NCBI GenBank assembly: GCA_030710605.1 | Contig: CP092865.1 | Coordinates: forward strand, 26,352,947-26,416,946 | Direction: 5' to 3' | DNA length: 64,000 bases | Origin: Cordylochernes scorpioides | Lineage: Eukaryota > Arthropoda > Arachnida > Pseudoscorpiones > Chernetidae | In this document: in pieces, positions 38,609 through 49,120 of the stretch | How the letters are laid out: each line of letters begins with the position of its first letter | Position numbering within the stretch: position 1 is the first letter of the stretch | Made by a program: the position numbers and the translations under genes | The notes under the pieces: generated by a model | Databases searched by the model: none | Told to the model about the DNA's origin: nothing | What the model saw: the letters and a program-made list of their open reading frames with translations, nothing else

Positions 38609-40692
38609 TCGGCCGTGCGGCACGCATTTGTCGAGCTCCGCCTTTTTCCCACCCTGGCGGGTGTATGGCTACCGGCGGTACGCCGAGTTTAGCACGGGCT
38701 GAAAGCCCATTAAAAGCTGATCAGATGCCTGGAAGGCACGGCTTGAAAGCACACCTCTGTGCAGAGAAATCTGCAATTTTCGATTCGCAGAGCAATTACT
38801 CTAATAATCAAGAAGCATTTGATAAATATGCAAATTTGCCCGCCGGCGGTAAAGATGTAAATCTGGCCGCGCCGTTCAACTTGGCGGCTAATCCATCTTC
38901 CAATGCCGTAGCCCAAGCTCAAAGAAACTGGGCAGACATGACAGAGGATATAAATCCTGAAATTGAGGACAACTTTACTCTTGTCCAGAGAAGGAAGAGA
39001 CGCCGCGGCTCGGGGAATTCGCCTACATCGAATGCACCATCCTCCAATGTCGGAGGTTCTAGGACCGATCGCCGACCGCGATCATCCACGGGATGGGCGC
39101 CGCGGGCGGAGGAGATTAGGACCACCAGGGCGCATATCGCGGAGGCCAGGGCGCAGCAGGCGTCCTCCTCTGAGGAGTACTGCGTGTATATCGAACGCAG
39201 CCCCGACCTAGAGCCCTTCCACTACCTAAGGGCACTGGACAGAATGGTCGGAGGAACCAGCGGAGTCGTCCAGGTTTCCAAGGTCAACGGACTCTACCTG
39301 CTGGGACTAACCAACAGAGGCCTGGTCGAGCGCCTCATAAGCGAGGGCCTCGAGGTTGAGGGCACACTCCTGAAAGCATTCCCTTTCCGCAAAAGAGCGG
39401 AGAGGATAACAGTTGGAAACCTGCCCTTCTTCGTGGCGGACTGTGTCATCATCAACGCCCTCTCGACATTTGGGCGTGTTACATCCATCGCGCCCAAACT
39501 GATGAAGGCTGGCCCTTACATCTACAATGATGGCCGCCGAGAGGCGTTCATTGCCCTCCACGAAGGAGTGACTATCGAAAGGCTTCCTACCCGCCTCGAG
39601 ATCAAAATAAAAGGCGAGACCTGGCCCGCATACCTGACCTCTGGAATCAGGTGTTCCAGGTGCCACGGTCAAGGACACCGTAGGGCCATCTGCCCCCTGC
39701 TTGCAGGGCTGGCCAACAACACCAGAATGGCCCCACCAACCACTCCTGCCGGCGTCCCACCACCGACCACCCCTGCACCGCCTCAGCGATCAGCAGCCCA
39801 GCCTCCTGCACCGGCATCCTCCGACCCAGCCTCGGAGACTCCCGGCGCTCCTCCTGAGGCCCGAGCTGTAACTACATCTACAGCGCCTCGGCCATCTCCA
39901 CCAGTGGCCCCGGCCGTATCTATGGAGAAGGCGCCTTCTGCCCCTCCACCTGTGACCCCTGCTCCGTCCCTGCAGGCGCCTGAGGGTCCCGTGGGCCCTC
40001 GCCCGGCCAATTCACAACATCCAGAGCCGCCTCCCGCTCGGCCGGACTTCGTTGCCCCGCGTGGCCCTCTGCCCGCCCAGAAGACCCTCGGGCCTGCGGC
40101 CCCAACACCGGACGTGGAAATGTCCACCACTGAGGAGCCCTCTGCTCCCTCACCAGCCGCAGTTTCAGCACCCCCACTGCCTGCGCCTCAGCCTGCTGGG
40201 CCGACACCATCTGCTCCCCACAAAGAGGATCCGACACCGGCTATGACACCTCCGTCCCTACCACCTACCCCGATGGAGGAAGACCTGCCGCCGAACCTGG
40301 GTGATTGCATCGATGAAATTTTGAGAGAGATCATCATGTCCAAAATCAACCCTGGACCCTTGGTCGAAGATGAAACCTCCTGGACCGACGCCATTGATGC
40401 CATCCTACATCCCCATTCTAGGGCGCCTTTCCTTGCGAGACTCTCGCCTATTTTGAAGAAAAACTACGCTGTCTTTTTCGAGGCGGCCATCGAGCGCGCT
40501 CGGGATTCCCATCCCAGGATCCTCAGCGGGTTGTCCGAGCTCAGGAGGGCCTTGGCTCCCAAGACTAGACGTCACCGCGGCAAGCGCTAACCTAATGTAT
40601 ATACCCCTCTCTTCTCTCTTTCTCTTTGAGATGTAACATTGTCTAGAAGACAATAAACTATTTTCAATTGTCAAAAAAAAAAAAAAATTGTC
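38609..40692 (+). mobile_element. ORF1-only LINE inserted in an AC microsatellite
   Basis: The element begins TCGGCCGTGCGGCACGC, encodes one long protein, and ends in a short 3' UTR with a polyadenylation signal (GACAATAAACT) and a repeated TTGTC end before AC repeats resume. Its first about 40 bp and last about 50 bp correspond to those of the element at 40711-46035, so both termini are complete. The whole ORF2 is absent. This suggests a gag-only derivative mobilised in trans, comparable in plan to HeT-A of Drosophila but with AC-repeat target specificity like R1-clade Mino/Waldo elements. Confidence 0.75.
38665..40590 (+). CDS. ORF1 (gag-like) protein of the ORF1-only LINE
   Basis: 641 codons, no interruption, ATG start 56 bp from the element end. 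Residues 1-150 are polar and low in structure. Residues about 170-325 hold a gag/RRM-like domain (SEEYCVYIERSPDLEPFHYL; ERITVGNLPFFVADCVI; YNDGRREAFIAL). A single CCHC zinc knuckle follows, with Cys330, Cys333, His338 and Cys343 (CSRCHGQGHRRAIC). A proline/alanine-rich linker spans about 355-540. A C-terminal helical segment ends in KTRRHRGKR. It should bind element RNA. The sister ORF1 aligns along the N-terminal and knuckle regions at moderate identity, but not in the linker. Confidence 0.85.
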   Translation: MATGGTPSLARAESPLKADQMPGRHGLKAHLCAEKSAIFDSQSNYSNNQEAFDKYANLPAGGKDVNLAAPFNLAANPSSNAVAQAQRNWADMTEDINPEIEDNFTLVQRRKRRRGSGNSPTSNAPSSNVGGSRTDRRPRSSTGWAPRAEEIRTTRAHIAEARAQQASSSEEYCVYIERSPDLEPFHYLRALDRMVGGTSGVVQVSKVNGLYLLGLTNRGLVERLISEGLEVEGTLLKAFPFRKRAERITVGNLPFFVADCVIINALSTFGRVTSIAPKLMKAGPYIYNDGRREAFIALHEGVTIERLPTRLEIKIKGETWPAYLTSGIRCSRCHGQGHRRAICPLLAGLANNTRMAPPTTPAGVPPPTTPAPPQRSAAQPPAPASSDPASETPGAPPEARAVTTSTAPRPSPPVAPAVSMEKAPSAPPPVTPAPSLQAPEGPVGPRPANSQHPEPPPARPDFVAPRGPLPAQKTLGPAAPTPDVEMSTTEEPSAPSPAAVSAPPLPAPQPAGPTPSAPHKEDPTPAMTPPSLPPTPMEEDLPPNLGDCIDEILREIIMSKINPGPLVEDETSWTDAIDAILHPHSRAPFLARLSPILKKNYAVFFEAAIERARDSHPRILSGLSELRRALAPKTRRHRGKR

Positions 40693-40710
40693 ACACACAC
40701 ACACACACAC
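40693..40710. repeat. AC microsatellite between the two LINEs
   Basis: Nine AC units separate the 3' end of the first element from the 5' end of the second. Confidence 0.9.
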
Positions 40711-40790
40711 TCGGGCGTGCGGCCACGCTTTCGCGAGCTCCGCCGTTTTCGCCTTTTGAGTGCGTGTAAAGGGCGCTTAGTCTGGCAAGT

Positions 40791-42443
40791 GTGATATTGG
40801 CAGAAAGCCCAGGATGTGCTGAAAAAGTGCCTGAAAGGCCCAGCATCCTGCTACCAACAGGCGAGGAATTATCGCCAAAAGACATAAACATGAAGAAAAT
40901 AATTGAAATTTCTTCTGAAAATCAAAAGTATGCAAATTCGCCGGCAGGCGACTTGCATGTAAATCCGGCCGCCGCGCGTGGTGACGTCACGGCTCCGAAG
41001 ACTGCTGCTACGACCAGCGCAACTCTAGCCAGCCCGGCCTCGCTCAACTGGGCCGACAGCGAGATGGCGGAGGCGGACGCTGACGAAGGCTACACCGTCG
41101 TGAAGAGAAAGAAAAGGCGCCTTGTTTCACCGTCACCTGACCACGCCGCTAAGCAGCCAAGCAGGCCTGCTGAGAAGCGCGGCTCCCAGCAGCAGAAGCG
41201 ACCTACAGGGCCGAGGTCAATGCCGCCCCAGGAAATCAAGGCGACGCGCGCCAACATCGCCGACGCCAAGGCGAGGCAGAACTCTACCAACCACGAGAAC
41301 TACATCTTCGTGGAGCTGTGCCCTGACATCCCGGACTACTACTACCTCCAGGCAATAGGCAACCTGGTCGGAGGGCCAAGGAAAATAACCCAATTCAACA
41401 GGATGAACGGCCACTACGTCGTGGGCCTCGCGGGCAAGGACCTTGCGAGCCGTCTGGTGGAGGTGGGCCTGGACATCGAGGGCACCCACCTGAAGGTCTT
41501 CCCCTACCGAAAAAGGGCAGAGCGCATCATCATCGCTAATCTGCCCGGCTTTGTCGAGGACAGCGCCATCGTGGAGCCCCTGCGCAACTTCGGCACCGTG
41601 ACCTCCATCGCCCCCATCATGATCAAGATGGGGGAATACACCTTCAACGACGGCCGCCGGGAGGCGTTCATCCTGCTCCGCGAGGGCGTGAGGCTGGAGT
41701 CGCTGCCCACCCGTCTGACCATTAAGTCCAAGGGAGACACCCTGTCAACCTTCCTCTCCTTTGGCATCAAGTGTTCCAAGTGCGGCAAGCACGGCCACCG
41801 CAGAGCCAACTGCCCAGCGCTCGCCAGGCAAGGGAACGGCAGCCCCAGGCAAGCAGCGTCTCCCACCGACGCAAGGCCTCGCCCCCCTCCTCCTCCTCCT
41901 CCTCCTCCTCAGCAACCAAGGAAGCCGGCACCTGCGCCCGCAACACCGGCGTCCCCTGTCCAACCGGCGAAGTCTTCAACTGAGGCTCCAGTGACCCCCT
42001 CGGCACACCATCCTGCCGAACCGAGGGATCTTGCCCAGCCCGCCCCTGTCGCCCTCCCTGCTCCTCTGACTGCCCCGCGGCCCCCCGAGCCCGAGACCAT
42101 TCCGCTCGACATTGAGATGTCGGAGGAGGAGCTAACCTCAACTCCCTCCGCGTCTCCCCGGGGAAAACCCGCATTCGTCCAGCTGCAGGAGCACCTCAAG
42201 CAGTTCCCCAACCTCTCCATCGACTGGGACGGGCTGCCCGGTATAGACCGCGAGGACGCACAGCGGCTACTCACCTCTAAAGGAAAAATGGAGAAGCGAG
42301 CGCCCTCGCTGTCAAAAGCACAGGTCGCCGCCCTCGACCAGGTGGCCGAAACCATCAAGGCCTCGATCCCAGACTCCAACCACACCATCCGCAAGACCCT
42401 CCAGAAGACCAAGGGGGCGATGCATAAGGGACGGCAACAATGA
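40791..42443 (+). CDS. ORF1 (gag-like) of the R1-like LINE
   Basis: The frame is open from after a TAA at 40767; the first possible start in it is GTG (40791). The first ATG is at 40891, so initiation is uncertain. It has the same plan as the neighbouring ORF1: polar N-terminus, central domain (ENYIFVELCPDIPDYYYLQA; ERIIIANLPGFVEDSAIV; FNDGRREAFILL), one CCHC knuckle (Cys328, Cys331, His336, Cys341) and a proline-rich linker with a run of nine prolines. A helical C-terminal part follows. Its stop overlaps the ORF2 start as ATGA (42440-42443). Confidence 0.85.
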   Translation: MILAESPGCAEKVPERPSILLPTGEELSPKDINMKKIIEISSENQKYANSPAGDLHVNPAAARGDVTAPKTAATTSATLASPASLNWADSEMAEADADEGYTVVKRKKRRLVSPSPDHAAKQPSRPAEKRGSQQQKRPTGPRSMPPQEIKATRANIADAKARQNSTNHENYIFVELCPDIPDYYYLQAIGNLVGGPRKITQFNRMNGHYVVGLAGKDLASRLVEVGLDIEGTHLKVFPYRKRAERIIIANLPGFVEDSAIVEPLRNFGTVTSIAPIMIKMGEYTFNDGRREAFILLREGVRLESLPTRLTIKSKGDTLSTFLSFGIKCSKCGKHGHRRANCPALARQGNGSPRQAASPTDARPRPPPPPPPPPQQPRKPAPAPATPASPVQPAKSSTEAPVTPSAHHPAEPRDLAQPAPVALPAPLTAPRPPEPETIPLDIEMSEEELTSTPSASPRGKPAFVQLQEHLKQFPNLSIDWDGLPGIDREDAQRLLTSKGKMEKRAPSLSKAQVAALDQVAETIKASIPDSNHTIRKTLQKTKGAMHKGRQQ

Positions 42444-43378
42444 GCTACCGTCTCGCCAGCATCAACGCGCGAGGGCTCGCCACTCGGGGGAGGAGCCTTG
42501 CCCTTTGTCATCTCCTCAGACAACATCACGTGGACATCGCGTTTGTCCAGGAGACAAACGCCTTTCATCTCGGCAGCGGCCAAGACCTCTGCCTCGGCTA
42601 CAGCGCTGTTATATTGGCCCATCCCGTAGCCATCTCGGGATCCGGACTCGCCTGCGTCTTCGGACCAGGCGTCGCCGTGCTACAACAGCGTATCCTGTGG
42701 CCGGGCCACATCGCCTTGGCAACAATAGATGTCCGCGGCGAGGAGATGACGGCCATCGCCGTTCATCTGGCGCATGAACCCCGGGAGAGAAACCGGCAAC
42801 TGGAGCTCCTGGCGGCGACAGCGGCACAGGAAGAGGAGGGGGCCTGCTGGATCATCGGCGACTTTAACATCAGGGATCGGGGCCCCTCATCATCATCATC
42901 GGATGCCCTCGCCGCTCTTCTGGACCTGGCCGCGCTGGTCGACGTGGCCACCCAGTTCGACGCCGCCCACCTGCCCACCAGAGTCGCCATGCACGGCGAC
43001 CAAGTCGAATCCAACCGCTTGGACCGGATCCTCGTCCCTGCTGGAGTCCTGGATCGCGTGTCCATCTACGCGACCAGCCACTACCACCTCTCGGACCACC
43101 GCCTCGTGCTGCTCCAGGTGGGCCCGCCCACCTCCGCCGTCTCCTCCACCACCCAGCCTCGCTTGGCCGCGATGCTCCGCTCCGGCCTCGTTCTCGAACA
43201 TCTGGCTGGTTACATCCGGGAGCTCGAGGAAGACACGGCGCACGATGACGACGACGGGATCCTTTGGGACAGGTGGACCACCATCAAGGCGGGACTGCTG
43301 GCGGAGGCCAAATCCCTGCACGATCCCCGCCACGCTGCCAGCGACAGCTACGTCTACAGGGCGAGACGTAAATCGCGG
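42440..43378 (+). pseudogene. ORF2, AP-endonuclease part
   Basis: It starts at the ATG of the ATGA overlap. Catalytic signatures of APE-type LINE endonucleases are present: Asn9 (SINARG), Glu38 (VQET), GDFN at 140-143 (WIIGDFN), NRLDRI and SDH at 218-220. It nicks the target, here presumably AC repeats. The frame stays open to TAG at 43432, but homology leaves it at about 43375, where the reverse-transcriptase frame takes over, so this is a frameshifted single ORF2. Confidence 0.85.
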
Positions 43379-45906
43379 CGCAGCTCGAGGCCTCCTCCAT
43401 CCGGGCCGACTACCCTTCGCTGCCGGACCTAGCACGCGCCATCCGCCTCCGACGCCCGGTCAGCGTCATCAGGGACGAGCAAGATAACATCATCGAGGGC
43501 CCCGAGCTTCGGCGGAGGGCGTTCGCGACCTTCCAGCCTCGCTTCGTCCGTCCCACCAGCGATCCAGCTGCGGGAGCTGCCTTCATCGCCAGCAGCGCGC
43601 CCACCACCACCCGCGAGCTGAGTGAGGAGGACCCGCTCCACCGGCCGGACATCAGCCCCAGCGAGATCGCCAACGCTATCGAGCACCTCCCTCGCGGAAA
43701 GGCCCCCGGCTGGGATGGCTTGCCGTGCGAGCTCCTCGTCGCCTTCAGCGAGGACTTCTTCGCGGAAGCTCTGGCCCGGGTGTTCGCGGCATCACGGCTC
43801 CGCGGTGCCCTGCCTCCGTCGACGCGGCGCAGCTCCATCTGCCTCGTGCCCAAGGCCCGCGGAGGTCGCGGCCTTAATGGCTACAGGCCCGTCGCGCTGC
43901 CCTCGGCCGACTACAGGGTCCTGGCCGCCATCCTTCACCGGCGCCTCAAGCCCCACCTGCGGACCCTTGTGCCGGAATGCCAGACCTACGCCGTCCCCGG
44001 GAGGTCCCCGTCATGGAACATCGCCATGGTGACGGACGCCGTCGAGGAGGCCACCGCCTTGGGCTCGCCGCTGGCTGTCATGGGCGTAGACCTGGAGTCC
44101 GCCTTTGACTCATTGGACCGCGGCTTCCTGGAGTCCCTGTTGATATCCCTCCGCCTCCCGCCGGCCTTCTTGGCATGGATCAACATCTTATACGCCGGGG
44201 CGGACGCTACGATCCGGGCCGGAGGATTCTATACCACCGCCTTCCCCCTCCTCAACGGCCTAAGACAGGGTTGCGCCGTGAGCGCCGCACTCTTCAGTAT
44301 CGCCACGGGGCCGCTGCTACGTCGCCTGGAGTTGACCCTCGGCGTGGGCAACGTCACCGCCTACGCCGACGACATCGTCCTCCTGTTCCATCGCGACGAG
44401 GACTTCGAGCGGGTGGCGACCGTCTTCGAAGACTATAAGCAGGCCTCCGGAGTTGGCGTGAACCTCCGGAAGAGCGCTGGCCTCTGGTGCGGCGCCTGGC
44501 GCAACCGCGGCGACTCCCCTCTCGGCGCCTCCTGGTCGACCACCTCCATCAGGGTCCTCGGGCTCGACATCGCCCCCAGGAGCACCGTCATCCACCGGGA
44601 GCAGCATCTCCTGGCCCTCCTGGAGACTGCATGCCGCAAATGGACGCCCTTCACCCGCGGCCTCTCCCTCGTCGGACGAGCAAGAGCGGCGAACACGCTG
44701 GCGGGGTCCACGATCCAGCACCACCTGCATGGATACCTCCCATCACCCCCGACCATCGCCAAGCTGCAGGCCCGACTGGCGAGGTTCGTCTGGGGGCCAG
44801 ACCACACGGCGTGGCTTTCCGCCAACGTCATGGCGAGGCCGGTCACCATCGGAGGCCTCGGCCTCCACGACCTCGCGACCCAGCTCCAGCTCGCCTGCCT
44901 CAAGGGGGTGCAGGTCGCGCTCCGCGGAGGCATAAATGCTTTCAGCTGGCTGGTAGAAAGCGGTGAGGCCTGGATCCACCCTCCACCGGACGGCACCCGT
45001 CTCCAGCCCCGCCGTCTACGGCTGCTGAAGCTCTGGGAGGAGGCCTCCAACATCCTGAGCCTCAACCACCGGGCGCTCCCCACGGCTCAGCTGCTGGACC
45101 TCCCCATCATCGGCGGCTGCCGGTTCCTTCGCCCTCCCGACCTCCTGGCCCCCGCCCGCTGGAGCGGAGCCCGAGTCCGGGACCTCATCGAGGAGGAACA
45201 CCTCATCGCCCGCCCTACGCGCTCGGTCCTGGCTGACGCCACGGCCCTGGGCGCCTTCTGTCGGAGGCTGACCTCCGAGAACGCCGTGGGCTTCGGGGCG
45301 GAGTCCACGCCTTCATCCAGTTCCCTTGCTGCGGCCGTGGTGCTGCGTGGGACGGCTACGCCGTTCCTCAACGGCCTCACGACGCGCTCGGCCCGACGGG
45401 CCCTGGATCGTCCGCGCCTCGCCGCCACGCCCATCTCCAGATTCCTGGCGAGATGGACGCCCACCATCAATCCACCATCCAGGATCGACTGGGCCTCGCT
45501 GCGGCGCTGCGCCTATTCGGGTCACGAGGCCGACGCAGCTCTCAAGCTAGCCCTCCACGCCCTGCCCCATCCGGCCCATCCTGCCTCGGTCGGCCCCTCC
45601 TGTCCTGCCTGCGGGTCCATCGACCGCTCCCTCGGCCACCGTTACTGGTGCTGCCGCTCCATCAGGCCGCTCATCAGAGAGGCCTTCAACATCATAGGGC
45701 GGCCCCCTGACCTGCAGACTTGGATCTTCGGCGGGTCCGGCCTTGAGGACGACGCCCTTTCCATCTTGGCGTCGGCAAAGTTGCGAATTTATCGCTACTT
45801 TGTACAGGTTGGGCTCGGAGAAGCAGTGGAAGACCCGCTCATCGCCTGGTCCAGGACCCTCCAGCGCCGAGGTTTTCTTCCTCCATCTCCCATCACCATC
45901 TTGTAA
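43379..45906 (+). pseudogene. ORF2, reverse transcriptase and C-terminal part
   Basis: In the other frame the protein continues QLEASSIRADYPSLPDL and has the reverse transcriptase motifs in order: GKAPGWDGLPCELL, PKARGGRGLNGYRPVAL, DLESAFDSLDRGFL, NGLRQGCAVSAALF and AYADDIVLLF (YADD at 44362). A thumb and a C-terminal region follow, with CPACGSIDRSLGHRYWCC as a Cys/His knuckle. It ends at TAA 45904-45906. From 43379 on the frame is uninterrupted, so the copy is probably young. Confidence 0.87.
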
Positions 45907-46033
45907 AATTTGTTTCATATATGTATATATTTTCTCTTCTCTTCTCTCTTCTTATTTTCTTTTTCTCTCCCTATGATTGAAAATATGTAATATTGTCTAA
46001 GATGACAATAAATATTTTTAATTGTCAAAATTG

Positions 46034-46035
<2 letters not shown>

Positions 46036-46064
<29 letters not shown>
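46036..46064. repeat. AC microsatellite, 3' flank
   Basis: About 14 AC units. Confidence 0.9.
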
Positions 46065-46065
<1 letters not shown>

Positions 46066-47440
46066 CGTTGCATTAGTTTAAGAAAGATAATATCTAAATT
46101 TTGTATTGATATATAATATATATTCATTCTTGTAGGACTTAGAAATCGACAGAGAAGATTATAATGACCCCAGGGATGAGGACAGGGTCCTCTAATTCAT
46201 TAGAATATCGAAGTCAAGTTCACGGCCATAAATCATGGTTTGTATCATGGTAGATAACTAAGATATATTTTATTATTATTTAGGATGTGAAAAAATATAT
46301 TGAAAAACATTCTTAAAAGTATTTTTTTCATTATTTTGATTGTCGTTGATGTTTATGCTTCTAAAATAGTAGCTATTGCTCTTTTGCTTGCATATAACTT
46401 TCTGTGTGATATTTACATATACCTATTACTTGATTTCTCAGGAAGCCTCTGGAACCAAATATTTGGTCGTAAAGGTACAGTCTTGACCACGCTGACGAGG
46501 GCCAACAGCTCGAAACACATACATGATTGACTTTTCTTGATTTATCAACGAATTGGGTTGGCCAAATATCACGAAACAAGTTAAATAAACGTTTAGTTTA
46601 TTTTTGTTCCGCTAGATGGCGCTCTGCCATCTAGAGATGCTCATGAGAGTCCGGTCAGGATATACCTTTTTCTATTTATATATATAAAAAAACATATAAA
46701 ATCTTTAAAAATTATAAAATCCCTATATATCGTTGAATAAAACATTTTTAAAAAGTAGTCTTTATAAATTCTATTGTCATATATCGATAAAATTGCAAAA
46801 AAATAAATTTACTGAGGAAATTGTAAAGAAATATAATAAATTTATTTGTTACAAATTTTACTAATTGTCTTCCTATTTTTTTGAGTTTAAACATCCATCT
46901 AAAAAAGTCAGTAAACATATATTTAAATTTCACCTGGAAAATATATTAAACATTTAATAGCCAAAGTGTCCTTTTAGGGAAAGGTGTCCTCTTACCGAAG
47001 AGTTGCAAATTGTAAAAATGGTAATTTTGCAAATGAAATTGTCCTTTGTGGAGAGGTGTCCGCTAAAGGGAGGTTCTACTGTATATTTAAAAAATGTAAG
47101 AAATTTCACAAAATGGCTGTTCATATAAATACATCGTGTTACTCGTGATGCGTGTAAAAACAAAATACACGGCCAGGTTATGTTTCAACTCGCTTCTGTT
47201 ACAAAAAGAATCATTTTCCACTAACATCGAATTAGACCACATATCATACAGATATTCAAACTTCTTTCAATGAAACAGACAACGATCTTTCAAATATTTC
47301 CAGTTGTTCAAGTCTGTAACGTTTAAAAAAGTAAACAATTTCTGTTTTAACTAGGATTTCCATATTATGTAATATTGGCTTTCTTTTTATAGAGAATGGA
47401 AAAATGAGACGCGAATGTTTCTATCGCACATAAATCAAAT
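46065..47440. other. AT-rich spacer with a MITE C remnant
   Basis: At 46959-47083 lies the right half of MITE C (to GGAGGTTCTACTGTA). Nothing else was recognised. Confidence 0.4.
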
Positions 47441-47444
47441 TTCT

Positions 47445-47702
47445 ACTGTCCTTACTGCGATGAAAAAATATTCGAAGGGCCTGGCTCATCAGTGGTTAAC
47501 CCTCTCAGCGGTTTCGCCAATTTAATCTACAAGACTGATTCTTTAGAGTTCGAATACTGTATTGTATCATTCTGCTTTAATATGCTATATTGAAGAGTAG
47601 AATCTCAGAAATGGTATTTAAGAAAACTATGGACATCAGCTTTTAGGACAGTAGAACTACATATAAATATTTTCATCGAGCAATGTTTTTCAGCAAACAA
47701 CA
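47445..47702. repeat. Repeat G copy
   Basis: TTCTACTGTCCTTACTGCGAT, GGGCCTGGCTCATCAGTGG and TTTCATCGAGCAATG are shared with the other copies. Confidence 0.6.
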
Positions 47703-47984
47703 AGGATTATTCCGATTGTTGAATGTAAATACCAGGACACCTTTAAAATATCAAATTTATATTTTTTCAAAGATATATAGGTAAAATTAATTATAATTTA
47801 TATACTTATATATGAGAGATACTATTTTTTATTAATTCCTCTTTTTTTAAAGATGCAAATAAATATATGTAGTAATAAATGTCAAAATACACTATAATTT
47901 CATATGTACCATAATTATAAAAATGTAGCAGCTCCAAAATATAGATACACTTCATCACGCTAGGTTGGCCATCATGTAATAACA

Positions 47985-48250
47985 AACAAATTGAAAATTA
48001 TCCCGCAAGTGTTTCCTTTGAACGAAAAATCGAAATTTATTATAAGGAGAAACAACGATTATTTCTAACCTTAGGGATGAAGTATGAAAGGATGAATTGT
48101 GAAGAGTAATGATAAACGGAAAAATAAAGTATCCAGGGATGGGAATCGAACCCACAGTGTACCACTTCTCCTTGTTTCTCCTTAGGGTAAATTTCGATTT
48201 TTCGTTCAAAAGAAAAAATTCGGGATAATTTTCAAATCTCGTTCTACAAT
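47985..48250. mobile_element. Foldback element I
   Basis: AAATTATCCCGCAAGTGTTT, GAACGAAAAATCGAAATTTA and the inverse AAATTTCGATTTTTCGTTCA, GGGATAATTTTCAAATCTCG form the arms. The loop contains a tRNA-like GGGAATCGAACCCACAGTG. Another copy (55690-57270) is split by mariner. One arm remains at 33826. Confidence 0.7.
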
Positions 48251-48479
48251 TATAAGCCGCATTATATTGTATTATAATAGTTGTATTGAGACAGCCGCGC
48301 CCAAGGCATCCGTCTAATAAGACAACCCATATGGAATACTTTCAGCATACTGTAGATGGACCAATGTCTACAACCACAAAATGTCGCATTGCAGCGAAGT
48401 ACAAGAAACAGTCTATTCTATGACAAATGGAAGCAATAAGACGCGAATGTTTCTTTTCACCAATATTTATTTAAATATA

Positions 48480-48775
48480 AATCTAATGTCCTAAAAGCTT
48501 ATGTCCATAGTTTGCTTAAATACCATTTCTAAGATTCCACTCTTCAGTGTAGCATATAAAAGCAGAATGATCCAATACAGTATTAGAGCTCTAAAGAAGC
48601 AGTCTGGTAGATTAAATTGGCATAATCGCTGGGAGGGTTCACGATTGATGAACCAAGCCCTCCCAATATATTTTTTACATCGTAGTAAGGACAGTAAACG
48701 TTTGATTTATTTGTGAAAAGAAACTTTTGCGTCTTATTGTTTTCATTTGTCATGTATAGATGTCACGGTATTACT
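48480..48775. repeat. Repeat G copy, inverted
   Basis: AAAAGCTTATGTCCATAGTTT, AAATTGGCATAATCGCTGGG and AACCAAGCCCTCCCAATATA are the complements of the family blocks. Confidence 0.6.
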
Positions 48776-49118
48776 TTGTATGGGTCTATTCTATATCCAC
48801 CCATCTAGACTTCTCAATTAAATCACACCACAAGTCAATGCACGTTCTAATATTAATTGCAATATTCAATGCTGTATATAATTACCCAAATTTAAATTTC
48901 TAACTTAACTTTTTAAATATTTTATTCTTTTATTATTTATTTCTTACATTGAGCTCAACATTATTATCAATTATTATTTGTTAACTCCTTCCTTTTTATA
49001 ATTAATCATTATTACAAGTTATCAAATCAAGCCAAATATTAATATTTTACAACCCCATATTTTATCACCTATAGCCAACATTTCAAGCCAATTTGTACAC
49101 ACACATTATTTCCATATA
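48776..49118. other. AT-rich spacer
   Basis: No gene or repeat was recognised. Confidence 0.4.
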
Positions 49119-49120
49119 TA

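Larger units (their letters stand above)
40711..46035 (+). mobile_element. Nearly full-length R1-like LINE in the AC microsatellite
   Basis: The 5' end is TCGGGCGTGCGGCCACGC and the 3' end ACAATAAATATTTTTAATTG followed by a repeated TTGTC, then 14 AC units. It encodes ORF1, then ORF2 with an AP-type endonuclease and reverse transcriptase. It is strongly GC-rich compared with the host. The endonuclease type, domain order and microsatellite target point to the R1 clade. Only one clear lesion is visible, a frameshift near 43375. Confidence 0.85.

Noticed and set aside
42505..45710. Numerous long alternative frames in the R1-like ORF2
   Set aside because: High GC content lowers stop frequency; only the frame with endonuclease and reverse-transcriptase motifs is meaningful.
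48140..48165. tRNA from the GGGAATCGAACCCACAG match
   Set aside because: It is a B-box-like stem in the loop of foldback element I, without the rest of a cloverleaf.
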